A stretch of 64,000 bases of DNA, from contig CAADVD010000030.1 in the NCBI GenBank assembly GCA_900752435.1, positions 30,212-94,211 of the forward strand, in the 5' to 3' direction. The position numbers were made by a program, and so were the translations under genes. Position 1 is the first letter of the stretch, and each line of letters starts with the position of its first letter. The notes under the pieces are model-generated. The model ran no database searches. It was given only the letters and a program-made list of their open reading frames with translations, and was not told where the DNA came from. Source of the DNA: Oscillospiraceae bacterium (GTDB lineage: Bacteria > Bacillota > Clostridia > Oscillospirales > Ruminococcaceae). Positions 1 through 7,587 of this stretch are shown in pieces.

Positions 1-1
1 G

Positions 2-709
2 ACCATTATTTGGGCTATTTTTGCAACATTCCTCAACTACATATTGGGTATGATTCTTGCGATTGTCATTAACCGCAAGGATACCAAACTCAAAGGTATG
101 TGGCGTTTCATTTTTGTGCTGTCCATCGCTGTACCGCAGTTCGTTTCTTTGCTGGTTATGAGAACACTGCTTCAGCCGGATGGTGCGATCAACGTTTTGT
201 TCAAAGAACTGGGCTGGATTACCGAGAGTCTGCCGTTCTGGACCGATCCGACTTGGGCGCGCGTGATGGTTATCGTGATCAACCTCTGGGTCGGTATTCC
301 GTATACCATGCTGTCCACTACCGGTATTTTGCAGAACATTCCGGCTGAATTGTATGAATCCGCTAAAGTAGACGGCGCAAATGCAGTCGTTACCTTCTTC
401 AAAATCACGTTGCCGTACATGATCTTCATCATGACTCCGTCTTTGATTTCTTCGTTTGTTGGTAACATCAACAACTTCAACGTCATTTACCTGTTGACCA
501 AGGGTGCGCCGGCATCTCTGGATTACTACAAAGGTACAGCCGGAAAGACCGACTTGTTGGTTACATGGCTGTATAAGCTGACAGTTGACTTTAAGGATTA
601 CAACTTGGCGGCGGTTATCGGTATTTTGACATTCGTGATTTCTGCAACGCTGTCACTGGTTGTGTACAGACGTACCGGTGCATACAACAATGAGGAGGCG
701 TTCCGATAA
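2..709 (+). CDS. Sugar ABC transporter permease, MalF/UgpA type (5' end outside window)
   Basis: Inner subunit of an ABC importer for a sugar or oligosaccharide. The reading frame is open from base 2, so the N-terminus and first membrane segments lie to the left; about 235 residues are seen. It carries several hydrophobic segments and the cytoplasmic EAA loop (ESAKVDGANAVVTFFKITLP), which in this family contacts the ATPase. The next permease starts inside its stop codon (TAATG), so the two are probably translationally coupled. The neighbouring lipoprotein amylase and binding protein suggest malto-oligosaccharides as substrate, which is inference. No ATPase gene is seen, but many Firmicutes share one MsmX-type ATPase among such importers. 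Confidence 0.9.
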   Translation, partial: TIIWAIFATFLNYILGMILAIVINRKDTKLKGMWRFIFVLSIAVPQFVSLLVMRTLLQPDGAINVLFKELGWITESLPFWTDPTWARVMVIVINLWVGIPYTMLSTTGILQNIPAELYESAKVDGANAVVTFFKITLPYMIFIMTPSLISSFVGNINNFNVIYLLTKGAPASLDYYKGTAGKTDLLVTWLYKLTVDFKDYNLAAVIGILTFVISATLSLVVYRRTGAYNNEEAFR

Positions 710-1581
710 TGGCAAAAATAACAAGTTCTATGAAAGTCCAAAAGGCCGTCAGCAATACGGTTGTTCATGTTGTATTGACCATTTTGGCACTCATTTGGTT
801 GTTCCCAATCGCTTGGGTAATCATGACCTCCTTCCGCGCAGGAAAAGGTTCCTATTCCACAACATTTATTCCGAAGGAATTTACATTCCAAAATTACATC
901 AATCTGTTTACAGATACGGCGGTATTTAACTTCCCTCAGTGGTTTATGAATACGCTGATTGTGGCCATTTTCTCCTGCATTCTGGCAACTTTCTACACCC
1001 TGTCTGTATCTTATGCAATTTCCAGGCTGCGTTTTAAATTCCGTAAAGGCTATATGAACGTATCCTTGATTTTGGGTATGTTCCCGGGCTTTATGTCCAT
1101 GATCGCGGTTTACTACATTTTGAAAGGTCTTGGTTTGACCGAAGGCTCCTTGAAATTGGTGGCTTTGGTGCTGGTATACTCCAGCGGCTGTATTTTAACG
1201 CAGTTTATGCTCACCAAGGGCTTCTTTGATACGATTCCGACTGCTTTGGACGAAGCGGCGTACCTGGACGGTGCGACCAAATGGGTGGTATTTACCAAAA
1301 TTACCATGCCATTGTCCAAGCCAATTATCGTGTACACCATTTTGACTTCCTTTATTGCTCCGTGGATTGACTTCATTTTTGCGAAAGTCATCGCCGGTTC
1401 CGATTCCAGATACTACACCGTATCCATTGGTTTGTTCAACATGCTGGAAAAAGAGAACATCTACCAGTGGTACACCCGCTTTATGTGCGGTGCGGTATTG
1501 GTTTCCATTCCGATCGCTATCCTGTTCTGCTGCATGCAGAAATACTACGTCGACGGTATGTCCGGCGCGGTCAAAGGTTAA
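709..1581 (+). CDS. Sugar ABC transporter permease, MalG/AraQ type
   Basis: Second membrane subunit of the importer, 290 residues, the usual length for the MalG branch. It has an N-terminal membrane segment near residues 14-35 and the conserved EAA loop (EAAYLDGATKWVVFTKITMP) before the last two segments. The ATG overlaps the stop of the preceding permease by one base, and its own stop overlaps the ATG of the amylase gene in the same way (TAATG twice). The three genes therefore form a tightly coupled unit. The sugar cannot be told from this sequence; the amylase suggests alpha-glucans. Confidence 0.93.
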   Translation: MAKITSSMKVQKAVSNTVVHVVLTILALIWLFPIAWVIMTSFRAGKGSYSTTFIPKEFTFQNYINLFTDTAVFNFPQWFMNTLIVAIFSCILATFYTLSVSYAISRLRFKFRKGYMNVSLILGMFPGFMSMIAVYYILKGLGLTEGSLKLVALVLVYSSGCILTQFMLTKGFFDTIPTALDEAAYLDGATKWVVFTKITMPLSKPIIVYTILTSFIAPWIDFIFAKVIAGSDSRYYTVSIGLFNMLEKENIYQWYTRFMCGAVLVSIPIAILFCCMQKYYVDGMSGAVKG

Positions 1582-3239
1582 TGGCGGCGCGTGTGAACAG
1601 AACCGTGCAACAAAAACCGAATCTATTGCTTCGAGCAGCCGTTCTGCTAGTGAGTGTTTCACTCCTGCTGACCGGCTGTTCCGGTTCTAACAGGAAAAAA
1701 TTAAACGTCATCGACGACAACTATCGGACGTATTATGAGGTGTTCCTCTATTCGTTCTATGACAGTGACGGCGATGGCATCGGTGACATTCAGGGCTTGA
1801 TTGAAAAGCTCGACTACATCAATGACGGCGATTCGGAAACAGATTCCGATTTGGGGTTAAACGGGATTTGGCTGATGCCGATTATGCCGTCTCCCACCTA
1901 TCATAAATACGATGTGGCCGATTATTGCGACATCGATCCGCAATACGGCACTCTCGATGATTTCAAAGAGTTGGTGGCCGCCTGCGATGAACGCGGCATC
2001 AAGCTGATTATCGATTTGCCGCTGAACCACACCTCCACCGAGCATGAATGGTTTCAGTCTGCGGTCAAAAGCTTGGCGATTCCGGACTGCGGACAGGAGG
2101 TCTGCACGGAAGCGGATTTGTGCGTAAAGCACAACCCGTACTGCAATTACTACAATTTTGTGCAGGGAGCGCCGGAAACCAGCGGCTATTACGAAACTGG
2201 TGCCGGTGATTGGTATTACGAGGGCAAATTCTGGAGCGGAATGCCGGATTTGAATTTGGGCGATGCAAACCTGCGCACCGACATTGAAGAAATTATGCAA
2301 TTCTGGCTGGATCTTGGCGTTGGCGGCTTCCGTCTTGACGCGGCCAAGGAATTTTACTCCGGCAGCACCGACAAAAACATTGAAGTGCTTTCGTGGATCA
2401 ACGACTATGTAAAGGCCGATTCGCCGGACAATTATCTGGTGGCCGAGGCATGGGAACCGTTTAACATTTACAGCAAATATTATGCCAGCGGAATCGACAG
2501 CCTGTTTGATTTTGCTTTCGCAGATACAAACGGTAAAATCACCAAAACCCTCAACTACACTGGTTCGGGCAACTCTGCGCGTTCTTTTGCCGAAGCCATG
2601 GTGCAGGCGCAGGACACCTTCCGTTCTTACAACGAAGATGCCATTGACGCGCCGTTTTTCACCAATCACGACGTAGGGCGCGCGGCCGGTTATTTCCAGC
2701 AGGATGCCGATAAAATTAAAGTTGCCGGTGCCATGAACCTGTTGATGAGCGGCAATGTCTTTGTTTATTACGGCGAGGAGCTGGGCATGAGCGGAAGCGG
2801 CATCGATGAAAACAAGCGCGCACCGATGCTGTGGTCCAATGATGAGGACACCGGTATGACGGTTGGTCCTCCCAATATGGAGGAAGTAACCTCGTCCTTT
2901 GACGCGCTGGACAAACAGCAAAAGGATAAAACCTCCATCTACAACTACTACAAAGAAGCCATCCGTTTGCGCAATGTATTTCCGGAAATTGCACGCGGCA
3001 CCGTTGCGGTGATTGACAAAGTGGAAGACGAAGACATTTGTGCTGTGACCAAAACATGGAACGACAGCCAGCTGATTCTTCTCTACAACCTTTCGGAAGA
3101 AACCAAAACAGTCACCCTCTCTTCGTCCGAATACGGCTACGAGGAGCTGGCTGGAAGTCTGCGGGTCGGTGACGAAAAAGTGACGCTCAAAGGCGATGCC
3201 GTTACCTTGCCGCCTTATGGCATTGCGGTTTTGCAATAA
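1581..3239 (+). CDS. Lipoprotein alpha-amylase family (GH13) glycosidase
   Basis: Predicted surface-anchored alpha-glucan hydrolase of 552 residues. The start at 1581 is chosen because it overlaps the upstream stop and gives a proper lipoprotein signal: basic N-terminus, hydrophobic stretch, lipobox LLTGC with Cys33. GH13 landmarks are visible: region I DLPLNH (145-150), region II GFRLDAAK with nucleophile Asp253, acid/base Glu289 in VAEAWE, and TNHD with Asp364. It has the (beta/alpha)8 core plus a short C-terminal beta domain and no separate starch-binding module. Placed between permease and binding-protein genes, it would cut starch-derived glucans outside the membrane for import. Exact specificity (alpha-amylase, neopullulanase, maltogenic) is not resolved. 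Confidence 0.9.
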   Translation: MAARVNRTVQQKPNLLLRAAVLLVSVSLLLTGCSGSNRKKLNVIDDNYRTYYEVFLYSFYDSDGDGIGDIQGLIEKLDYINDGDSETDSDLGLNGIWLMPIMPSPTYHKYDVADYCDIDPQYGTLDDFKELVAACDERGIKLIIDLPLNHTSTEHEWFQSAVKSLAIPDCGQEVCTEADLCVKHNPYCNYYNFVQGAPETSGYYETGAGDWYYEGKFWSGMPDLNLGDANLRTDIEEIMQFWLDLGVGGFRLDAAKEFYSGSTDKNIEVLSWINDYVKADSPDNYLVAEAWEPFNIYSKYYASGIDSLFDFAFADTNGKITKTLNYTGSGNSARSFAEAMVQAQDTFRSYNEDAIDAPFFTNHDVGRAAGYFQQDADKIKVAGAMNLLMSGNVFVYYGEELGMSGSGIDENKRAPMLWSNDEDTGMTVGPPNMEEVTSSFDALDKQQKDKTSIYNYYKEAIRLRNVFPEIARGTVAVIDKVEDEDICAVTKTWNDSQLILLYNLSEETKTVTLSSSEYGYEELAGSLRVGDEKVTLKGDAVTLPPYGIAVLQ

Positions 3240-3275
3240 CGGGATTAAAAATTTATGAATGCAGTGCGGACTGGA

Positions 3276-3304
3276 TTGCATTCATGCTCCGAACAATTTA
3301 TAAT
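3276..3304 (+). promoter_or_regulatory. Promoter of the solute-binding lipoprotein gene
   Basis: TTGCAT at 3276-3281, a 17-bp spacer and TATAAT at 3299-3304. It would start a transcript near 3311 that opens with the strong hairpin at 3320-3363. The -35 overlaps the right arm of a weak inverted repeat (ATGAATGCA 3255-3263, TGCATTCAT 3277-3285) that lacks a T-run. The binding protein could thus be made from its own promoter in addition to operon read-through. Confidence 0.6.
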
Positions 3305-3319
3305 AAGAAACAAACCACG

Positions 3320-3363
3320 CACCTTCTGCCTGCATGAGCCGTTTCATGCATGGCTAGAAGGTG
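3320..3363 (+). other. Strong hairpin in the 5' leader of the binding-protein mRNA
   Basis: CACCTTCTGCC (3320-3330) and TGCATGA (3331-3337) pair with TCATGCA (3344-3350) and GGC-T-AGAAGGTG (3352-3363), leaving two single-base bulges. It ends 28 nt before the start codon, just ahead of the AGGAGG site, and has no full T-run. It could protect the 5' end of the binding-protein mRNA, or serve as a weak terminator between amylase and binding protein. Confidence 0.6.
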
Positions 3364-3391
3364 TATTTTCCCAAAAAGAACAGGAGGAGTT

Positions 3392-5080
3392 ATGAACAAG
3401 CATCTCCGCATTCTGTCTGCCGCTCTGGCCATGGCTTTTGTTTTGTTTGCGACTGTTGGCTGTGAAAAGGAGGATGGGAAAACGAGCACCTCTTCCGAAA
3501 GCACACATTCGTTTGCCGCATCGACGTTTGAAGAAGCCGCCGCTACCCCCTACGGCCGTTATCCGGAATTGGTGACGTATACCTTGGGTAAAATGAGCGC
3601 GGATCACAACTCCAACATGCCGCAGGGGGATACCTATGAGGACAATGCCTACACCCGCTATCTGCGAAACATGCTCAACATTCAAAACGAAGACGTCTTT
3701 GAAGTTGACGATGAATCATACGACAACAACATTCAGATGGCCATCGCGGATCAGGAAATTCCGGATGTGATGATTGTGCAGGATCAAAGTGTGCTTCAGC
3801 TATTGGCGCGCAACGATATGATTGAAGATTTAACACAGGCATACAAGGACTGCGCCACCAGCCGCATCAAGGCCATGTACAGCAGCTACGGCGGTCGGGT
3901 GCTGGATTCTGCCACCATCGACGGCAAGCTCATGGCTCTGCCGGGTACCAATATTCAAAACGGACCGAATCTGCTCTGGCTGCGCAAGGACTGGATGGAC
4001 GCGCTGAACTTGGATGAGCCGACTAATTTGGCTGAAGCGGAGGACATCGTGCGCGCCTTCATCCGAGAAGACCCGGGCGGCAACGGTGCGGGTAAAACCG
4101 TGGGACTGGTGTGCGATACCAGCTTAACCGGCGACCCGGACCGTTGTTTTCAGCTCGATGTCATTTTTTCCGCCTTTGGCGCTTATCCAAAAAAATGGCT
4201 TCAGGACGAAGAGGGGAACGTCTATGCCGGCTCGACCGCACCGGAAGCCAAGCTGGCGTTGGAGCATCTCCATGCACTCTATCAGGAAAAAGTACTGGAC
4301 AACCAGTTTCCCGTGCGCACCAGCTCCAACATCCGCGAGCTGATTGTAAACGGTCAATGCGGCTCTTTCTTTGGACCGTGGTGGGCGGCCAATGACCCGC
4401 TGATGGATGCTTACCAGCAGAATCCGCAGGCACAGTGGCAGCCCTATCTCATTCCCACCTCAGAAGACGGTACGCTGACCACTTATACGCACGATGCAAC
4501 CAATAAATACATCGTGGTGCGCAAGGGCTACGAGCATCCGGAAATTGTTGTCAAAATGATCAGCGTGCTCTTTGACTATACGCGCTATGTGGACCGGGAT
4601 GCACAGGAAATCAACGACTACTTTCAGCTCAACGTAGATCCGACTGCCCGTCCATTGGCGGTCAATGTGGATTATCAGGATGCGCTGTTCCGCACAACCA
4701 AAAGCATTCACCAAGCCTTGGACGGCGATTTGGCGGAGGATGAACTCCTCAATATCGAACGCTCCTACTACGACGCCTGCCAAGCCTTTCTTCAAAATCC
4801 CACTTCTCCGACTGCGGAAGCGTGGTCGGCCTATACCTCCCGCATCACTGCGGTAGACTTATTATCCGATGCCAAGCTCCAATACGTTGAAAATGTATTC
4901 AACGGTTCTACGGAAACGATGTCCTCCAAGGGTTGGATTTTAGAGGATTTGGAAAGTGATGCATACCTGCAAATTATCTGTGGCGGAAAACCCGTCGATT
5001 CCTTCGATACCTTTGTCGAAGAATGGAATCAGCGGGGAGGAGAGGTCATCACGCGGGAGGTCGCCCAAGCCATTTCGTGA
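3392..5080 (+). CDS. Extracellular solute-binding lipoprotein of the sugar ABC importer
   Basis: Substrate-binding component, 562 residues, anchored by a lipobox at Cys24 (TVGC). The start at 3392 follows a good AGGAGG site, while an upstream in-frame start would put extra charged residues before the signal peptide. Motifs such as TNGPNLLWLRKDWMD-like text (here NGPNLLWLRKDW) and a late GPWW match the large LplA/YtcQ branch of family-1 binding proteins, which is longer than MalE (about 400). The substrate is probably an oligosaccharide, inferred from the linked permeases and amylase. It has its own promoter and a terminator follows at 5122. Confidence 0.88.
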   Translation: MNKHLRILSAALAMAFVLFATVGCEKEDGKTSTSSESTHSFAASTFEEAAATPYGRYPELVTYTLGKMSADHNSNMPQGDTYEDNAYTRYLRNMLNIQNEDVFEVDDESYDNNIQMAIADQEIPDVMIVQDQSVLQLLARNDMIEDLTQAYKDCATSRIKAMYSSYGGRVLDSATIDGKLMALPGTNIQNGPNLLWLRKDWMDALNLDEPTNLAEAEDIVRAFIREDPGGNGAGKTVGLVCDTSLTGDPDRCFQLDVIFSAFGAYPKKWLQDEEGNVYAGSTAPEAKLALEHLHALYQEKVLDNQFPVRTSSNIRELIVNGQCGSFFGPWWAANDPLMDAYQQNPQAQWQPYLIPTSEDGTLTTYTHDATNKYIVVRKGYEHPEIVVKMISVLFDYTRYVDRDAQEINDYFQLNVDPTARPLAVNVDYQDALFRTTKSIHQALDGDLAEDELLNIERSYYDACQAFLQNPTSPTAEAWSAYTSRITAVDLLSDAKLQYVENVFNGSTETMSSKGWILEDLESDAYLQIICGGKPVDSFDTFVEEWNQRGGEVITREVAQAIS

Positions 5081-5121
5081 TGAACGCCCTTAGCAGGGGC
5101 ATTCCTTCAAAAGCACAAACC

Positions 5122-5155
5122 AAAAACTCGCAGGCCATACGGTCTGCGAGTTTTT
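5122..5155 (+). terminator. Intrinsic terminator of the sugar-import operon
   Basis: AAAACTCGCAG pairs with CTGCGAGTTTT around a short loop; the closing T-run is part of the stem. It lies 42 bp after the binding-protein stop. The A-rich left arm gives a T-run on the opposite strand too, so it may also stop the leftward MBL-fold gene that ends at 5185. Confidence 0.85.
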
Positions 5156-5184
5156 GACTGTTGATGCCGGACAATTCTATTTGT

Positions 5185-5982
5185 TTATCCAAAGAAAAAT
5201 CCCGCCGTCATATCCAGATAATTTTCACCGCTGTAATTTGGATATTGCCGTTTTACCGCCGCTTTGAATTCCTCTGCATTTTTGCAGTTTTCTGCGATGG
5301 CTTTCAGTTCGTTCAGATACGCAATTTTGGTCTCAACATCCTTCAAATCTTCCGGCGTGTAGTGGGAGGTCAGCACCAAATCAAAACCAGCGTCAATGTA
5401 GCCCTTTAACTGAGCAATCATACCGTCCGCATGACCTGCACCGGCCACAATGGAGTGACAGTCATGTCCGAGCATATGCGTGTACACCGCATTAATTTCC
5501 GGAATGCGCACATCAAATGCCTCCGCTGTTTGGGTGATTTCAAAATCAATGCCGCCGATGGTCACCGTTCCCTCCTCCAAGTAATCGGTCACCGTGTGAA
5601 TCGTGCTGTCAAAAATGCCGCCAAAAGCATTGGTAAATTTCTGAATTAAAGCCGCACCGCCGCCTTGATGGGCGTATTCATCTGCATTTTTGGTGGAGTA
5701 TCTCGGAGCGTTTGGTAAAAATGTGCCGCCGGCCATGTGGTAAGCCAGCAGTATTCCAGCGACATGGAGATGCTTGGCGTTCAAATATTCTTCCAACTCC
5801 TTGTTGTTGTCAAAGAAACAGGGCGATTCAATCAACACGGCGTTTCCATCCTTTTCGACCAGAAAAACCTCATCGTCAATGAAATCGTTCGTCTTGTAAG
5901 CGTGCAGTTTGACATTGCCGAAATCATAAACATTCATTTCGCCTTTGGTGAGAGTGATTTTTGTGTAAGTGTTTTTGTTCAT
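5185..5982 (-). CDS. Metallo-beta-lactamase-fold protein without the usual metal motif
   Basis: About 265 residues with the strand order and spacing of MBL-fold proteins (VFLVEKDGNAVLIESP near the N-terminus, later GHDCHSIVAGAGHADGM and LTSHYTPED). The canonical HxHxDH metal-binding motif is not at its expected place, where AYHMAGGTF is read instead, so hydrolase activity is uncertain. The start at 5982 follows AGGAGGAATGTACC; the longer upstream frame lacks such a site. It diverges from an HxlR regulator at 6201, and the two promoters overlap around an inverted repeat. It is therefore a likely regulatory target of that protein. Substrate unknown. Confidence 0.75.
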   Translation of the reverse strand: MNKNTYTKITLTKGEMNVYDFGNVKLHAYKTNDFIDDEVFLVEKDGNAVLIESPCFFDNNKELEEYLNAKHLHVAGILLAYHMAGGTFLPNAPRYSTKNADEYAHQGGGAALIQKFTNAFGGIFDSTIHTVTDYLEEGTVTIGGIDFEITQTAEAFDVRIPEINAVYTHMLGHDCHSIVAGAGHADGMIAQLKGYIDAGFDLVLTSHYTPEDLKDVETKIAYLNELKAIAENCKNAEEFKAAVKRQYPNYSGENYLDMTAGFFFG

Positions 5983-6044
5983 GGTACATTCCTCCTGAAA
6001 CGAGCAGATTTCATCTGCAAATGATTGAATATAAGCTGTGGGTG

Positions 6045-6073
6045 TTGACTTTCGCAACCCTTGTCCTTATAAT
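6045..6073 (+). promoter_or_regulatory. Promoter of the HxlR regulator gene
   Basis: TTGACT (6045-6050), 17 bp, TATAAT (6068-6073), close to the sigma-A consensus. Its -10 overlaps the -10 of the opposing MBL-gene promoter, so both cannot be open at once. Confidence 0.75.
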
Positions 6074-6097
6074 AATTCTGTAACGACAGAATGTAAA
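6069..6097 (-). promoter_or_regulatory. Promoter of the MBL-fold gene
   Basis: On the minus strand TTTACA (6097-6092), 17 bp, TATTAT (6074-6069). The spacer is filled almost exactly by the inverted repeat 6076-6091. A regulator bound there would block this promoter directly and also touch the start region of the opposing one. Confidence 0.65.
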
Positions 6098-6109
6098 GTA
6101 AGCACTTTA
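6076..6109. promoter_or_regulatory. Two adjacent inverted repeats, likely HxlR operator
   Basis: TTCTGT-AACG-ACAGAA (6076-6091) and TAAAGT-AAGC-ACTTTA (6094-6109): two 6+4+6 palindromes only 2 bp apart in the shared promoter region of the MBL-fold gene and the HxlR gene. HxlR proteins are dimeric winged-helix repressors that bind inverted repeats, so these are the natural operator candidates. Binding is inferred. Confidence 0.6.
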
Positions 6110-6200
6110 TTGTGCCATAGTTACCAAAATGAAACCATTGCGCAAATACGGCCTTTCCGCCATTTGAAAGCAGTATATTTTTTAAAAGGAGAAATTCCAA

Positions 6201-6521
6201 ATGGAAAAACAATTACCGGCCTGTCCTGTAGAAACCACCCTGACCCTCATCGGTGACAAATGGAAAGTCTTAATCCTTCGCGACCTGATGCCGGGAACAA
6301 AGCGGTTTGGCGAACTCAAGCGCTCCATCGGCAGTGTCTCGCAAAAGGTGCTCACCGCCCAGCTCCGCGCAATGGAGGAAAGCGGCCTTGTCATCCGCAA
6401 AGTCTATGCCGAGGTGCCGCCGCGCGTGGAATACACTCTGAGCGAAACGGGCTACAGCTTAAAGCCTATTTTGGATGCCATGTCCGCTTGGGGCGAAGAT
6501 TACAAAAAGAAAATCGGCTGA
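6201..6521 (+). CDS. HxlR/DUF24-family transcriptional regulator
   Basis: 106-residue single-domain winged-helix regulator. The family signature is clear: Cys8 in the N-terminal arm, IGDKWKVLILRDL in the first helices, then RFGELKRSIG, the recognition region SQKVLTAQLRAMEESGLV, and the wing PPRVEYTLSETG. Cys8 is the only cysteine. Several family members (YodB, HypR) sense oxidants or electrophiles through a Cys at this position, so a thiol-based signal is likely but not shown. It diverges from the MBL-fold gene with operator-like repeats between them, and the P1-peptidase gene follows 25 bp downstream. Confidence 0.92.
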   Translation: MEKQLPACPVETTLTLIGDKWKVLILRDLMPGTKRFGELKRSIGSVSQKVLTAQLRAMEESGLVIRKVYAEVPPRVEYTLSETGYSLKPILDAMSAWGEDYKKKIG

Positions 6522-6546
6522 TGAAACCACAAAAAGGAGTGTCTCT

Positions 6547-7515
6547 ATGAAAACCATCGATATCCGCAGCATCGAATCCATTCAAATCGGCAATGCACAG
6601 GACGTGCAAAACGCCACCGGCTGTACCGTTATTCTCTGTGAACAGGGCATGGCGGCCGGTCTGGACGTGCGCGGCGGCGGCCCGGCTTCCCGTGAATCGG
6701 AACTGCTCAAGCCCGTTGCGGCGGCCGAAGTGATTCACGCCGTCCTGCTCAGCGGCGGCAGTGCGTTTGGGTTGGATGCCGCAGGCGGCGTCATGCAGTA
6801 TTTGGAGGAACGGAACATTGGCTTTGATGTCGGCGTGACAAAAGTCCCCTTGGTCTGTCAGTCCTGTTTGTTCGACCTGACCGTCGGTTCCAAAGACGTC
6901 CGGCCGGATAAAGCCATGGGCTATGAAGCCTGCGTACAGGCCGCAAAAGGACAGTTCCAAACCGGCAATTTCGGCGCGGGTACGGGTGCTTCCGTTGGTA
7001 AACTGCATGGGATGCCGGGCGCGATGAAATCCGGCTTGGGCACCTATGCGGTACAGCTCGGTGATTTGCAGGTGGGCGCGGTTGTGGCTGTCAACGCCTT
7101 GGGCGATGTGTACGATACCGATACCGGCAAAAAACTGGCCGGCCTGTGCACCCCCGACCATACTGCATTTCTGGACAGCGCGGAGGAACTCTACAAAACC
7201 TGCGACCGCCAGCACGACCTGTTTACCGGCAACACCACCATTGGCGCCATCGTGACAAACGGTACGTTCACCAAAACCCAGCTTTGCAAAATCGCGTCCA
7301 TGGCGCAAAACGGCTATGCGCGCGCCATCCGTCCCGTTCACACCACCGCCGACGGCGACAGCATCTATGCGCTGAGCGCAGGCCGTGTACCGGCCGACCT
7401 CAATGTAGTTGGCACGTTGGCCGCGGATGTGATGGCGAAAGCCATCGCCGATGCCGTGCGCAAGGCGCAAGCGGCTTACGGCCTGCCCTGTGCGGCGGAC
7501 TTTGCGGAAAAATAA
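6547..7515 (+). CDS. P1-family (S58, DmpA-like) peptidase/amidohydrolase
   Basis: 322-residue member of the DmpA/BapA N-terminal-nucleophile family, self-cleaving aminopeptidases or amidases acting on small peptides or amides. Visible blocks are RGGGPASRESELL, LLSGGSAFGLDAAGGVMQYLEE and the cleavage-site region NTTIGAIVTN, where a Thr would become the new N-terminal nucleophile. Its length fits the family (about 320-375). No signal peptide, so cytoplasmic. The start at 6547 follows AAAAAGGAG. It lies 25 bp after the HxlR gene and may share its transcript. Substrate unknown. Confidence 0.85.
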   Translation: MKTIDIRSIESIQIGNAQDVQNATGCTVILCEQGMAAGLDVRGGGPASRESELLKPVAAAEVIHAVLLSGGSAFGLDAAGGVMQYLEERNIGFDVGVTKVPLVCQSCLFDLTVGSKDVRPDKAMGYEACVQAAKGQFQTGNFGAGTGASVGKLHGMPGAMKSGLGTYAVQLGDLQVGAVVAVNALGDVYDTDTGKKLAGLCTPDHTAFLDSAEELYKTCDRQHDLFTGNTTIGAIVTNGTFTKTQLCKIASMAQNGYARAIRPVHTTADGDSIYALSAGRVPADLNVVGTLAADVMAKAIADAVRKAQAAYGLPCAADFAEK

Positions 7516-7525
7516 TCCAGTTCTC

Positions 7526-7554
7526 TTGCAAAGCTGAGGAAAATCCGCTATGAT
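7526..7554 (+). promoter_or_regulatory. Promoter of the ABC-F gene
   Basis: TTGCAA (7526-7531), 17-bp spacer, TATGAT (7549-7554), 33 bp before the start codon of the ABC-F gene. It begins only 10 bp after the peptidase stop, with no terminator between them. Confidence 0.5.
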
Positions 7555-7587
7555 AACAATAACACCACTCCAGAGAAAGGACATACC

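Noticed and set aside
1857..3281. 474-codon open frame on the minus strand
   Set aside because: Lies antisense to the GH13 gene, has no ribosome-binding site and its composition is that of a reversed coding strand.
6466..7584. 372-codon minus-strand frame
   Set aside because: Antisense to the P1-family peptidase, whose motifs and ribosome-binding site are convincing.
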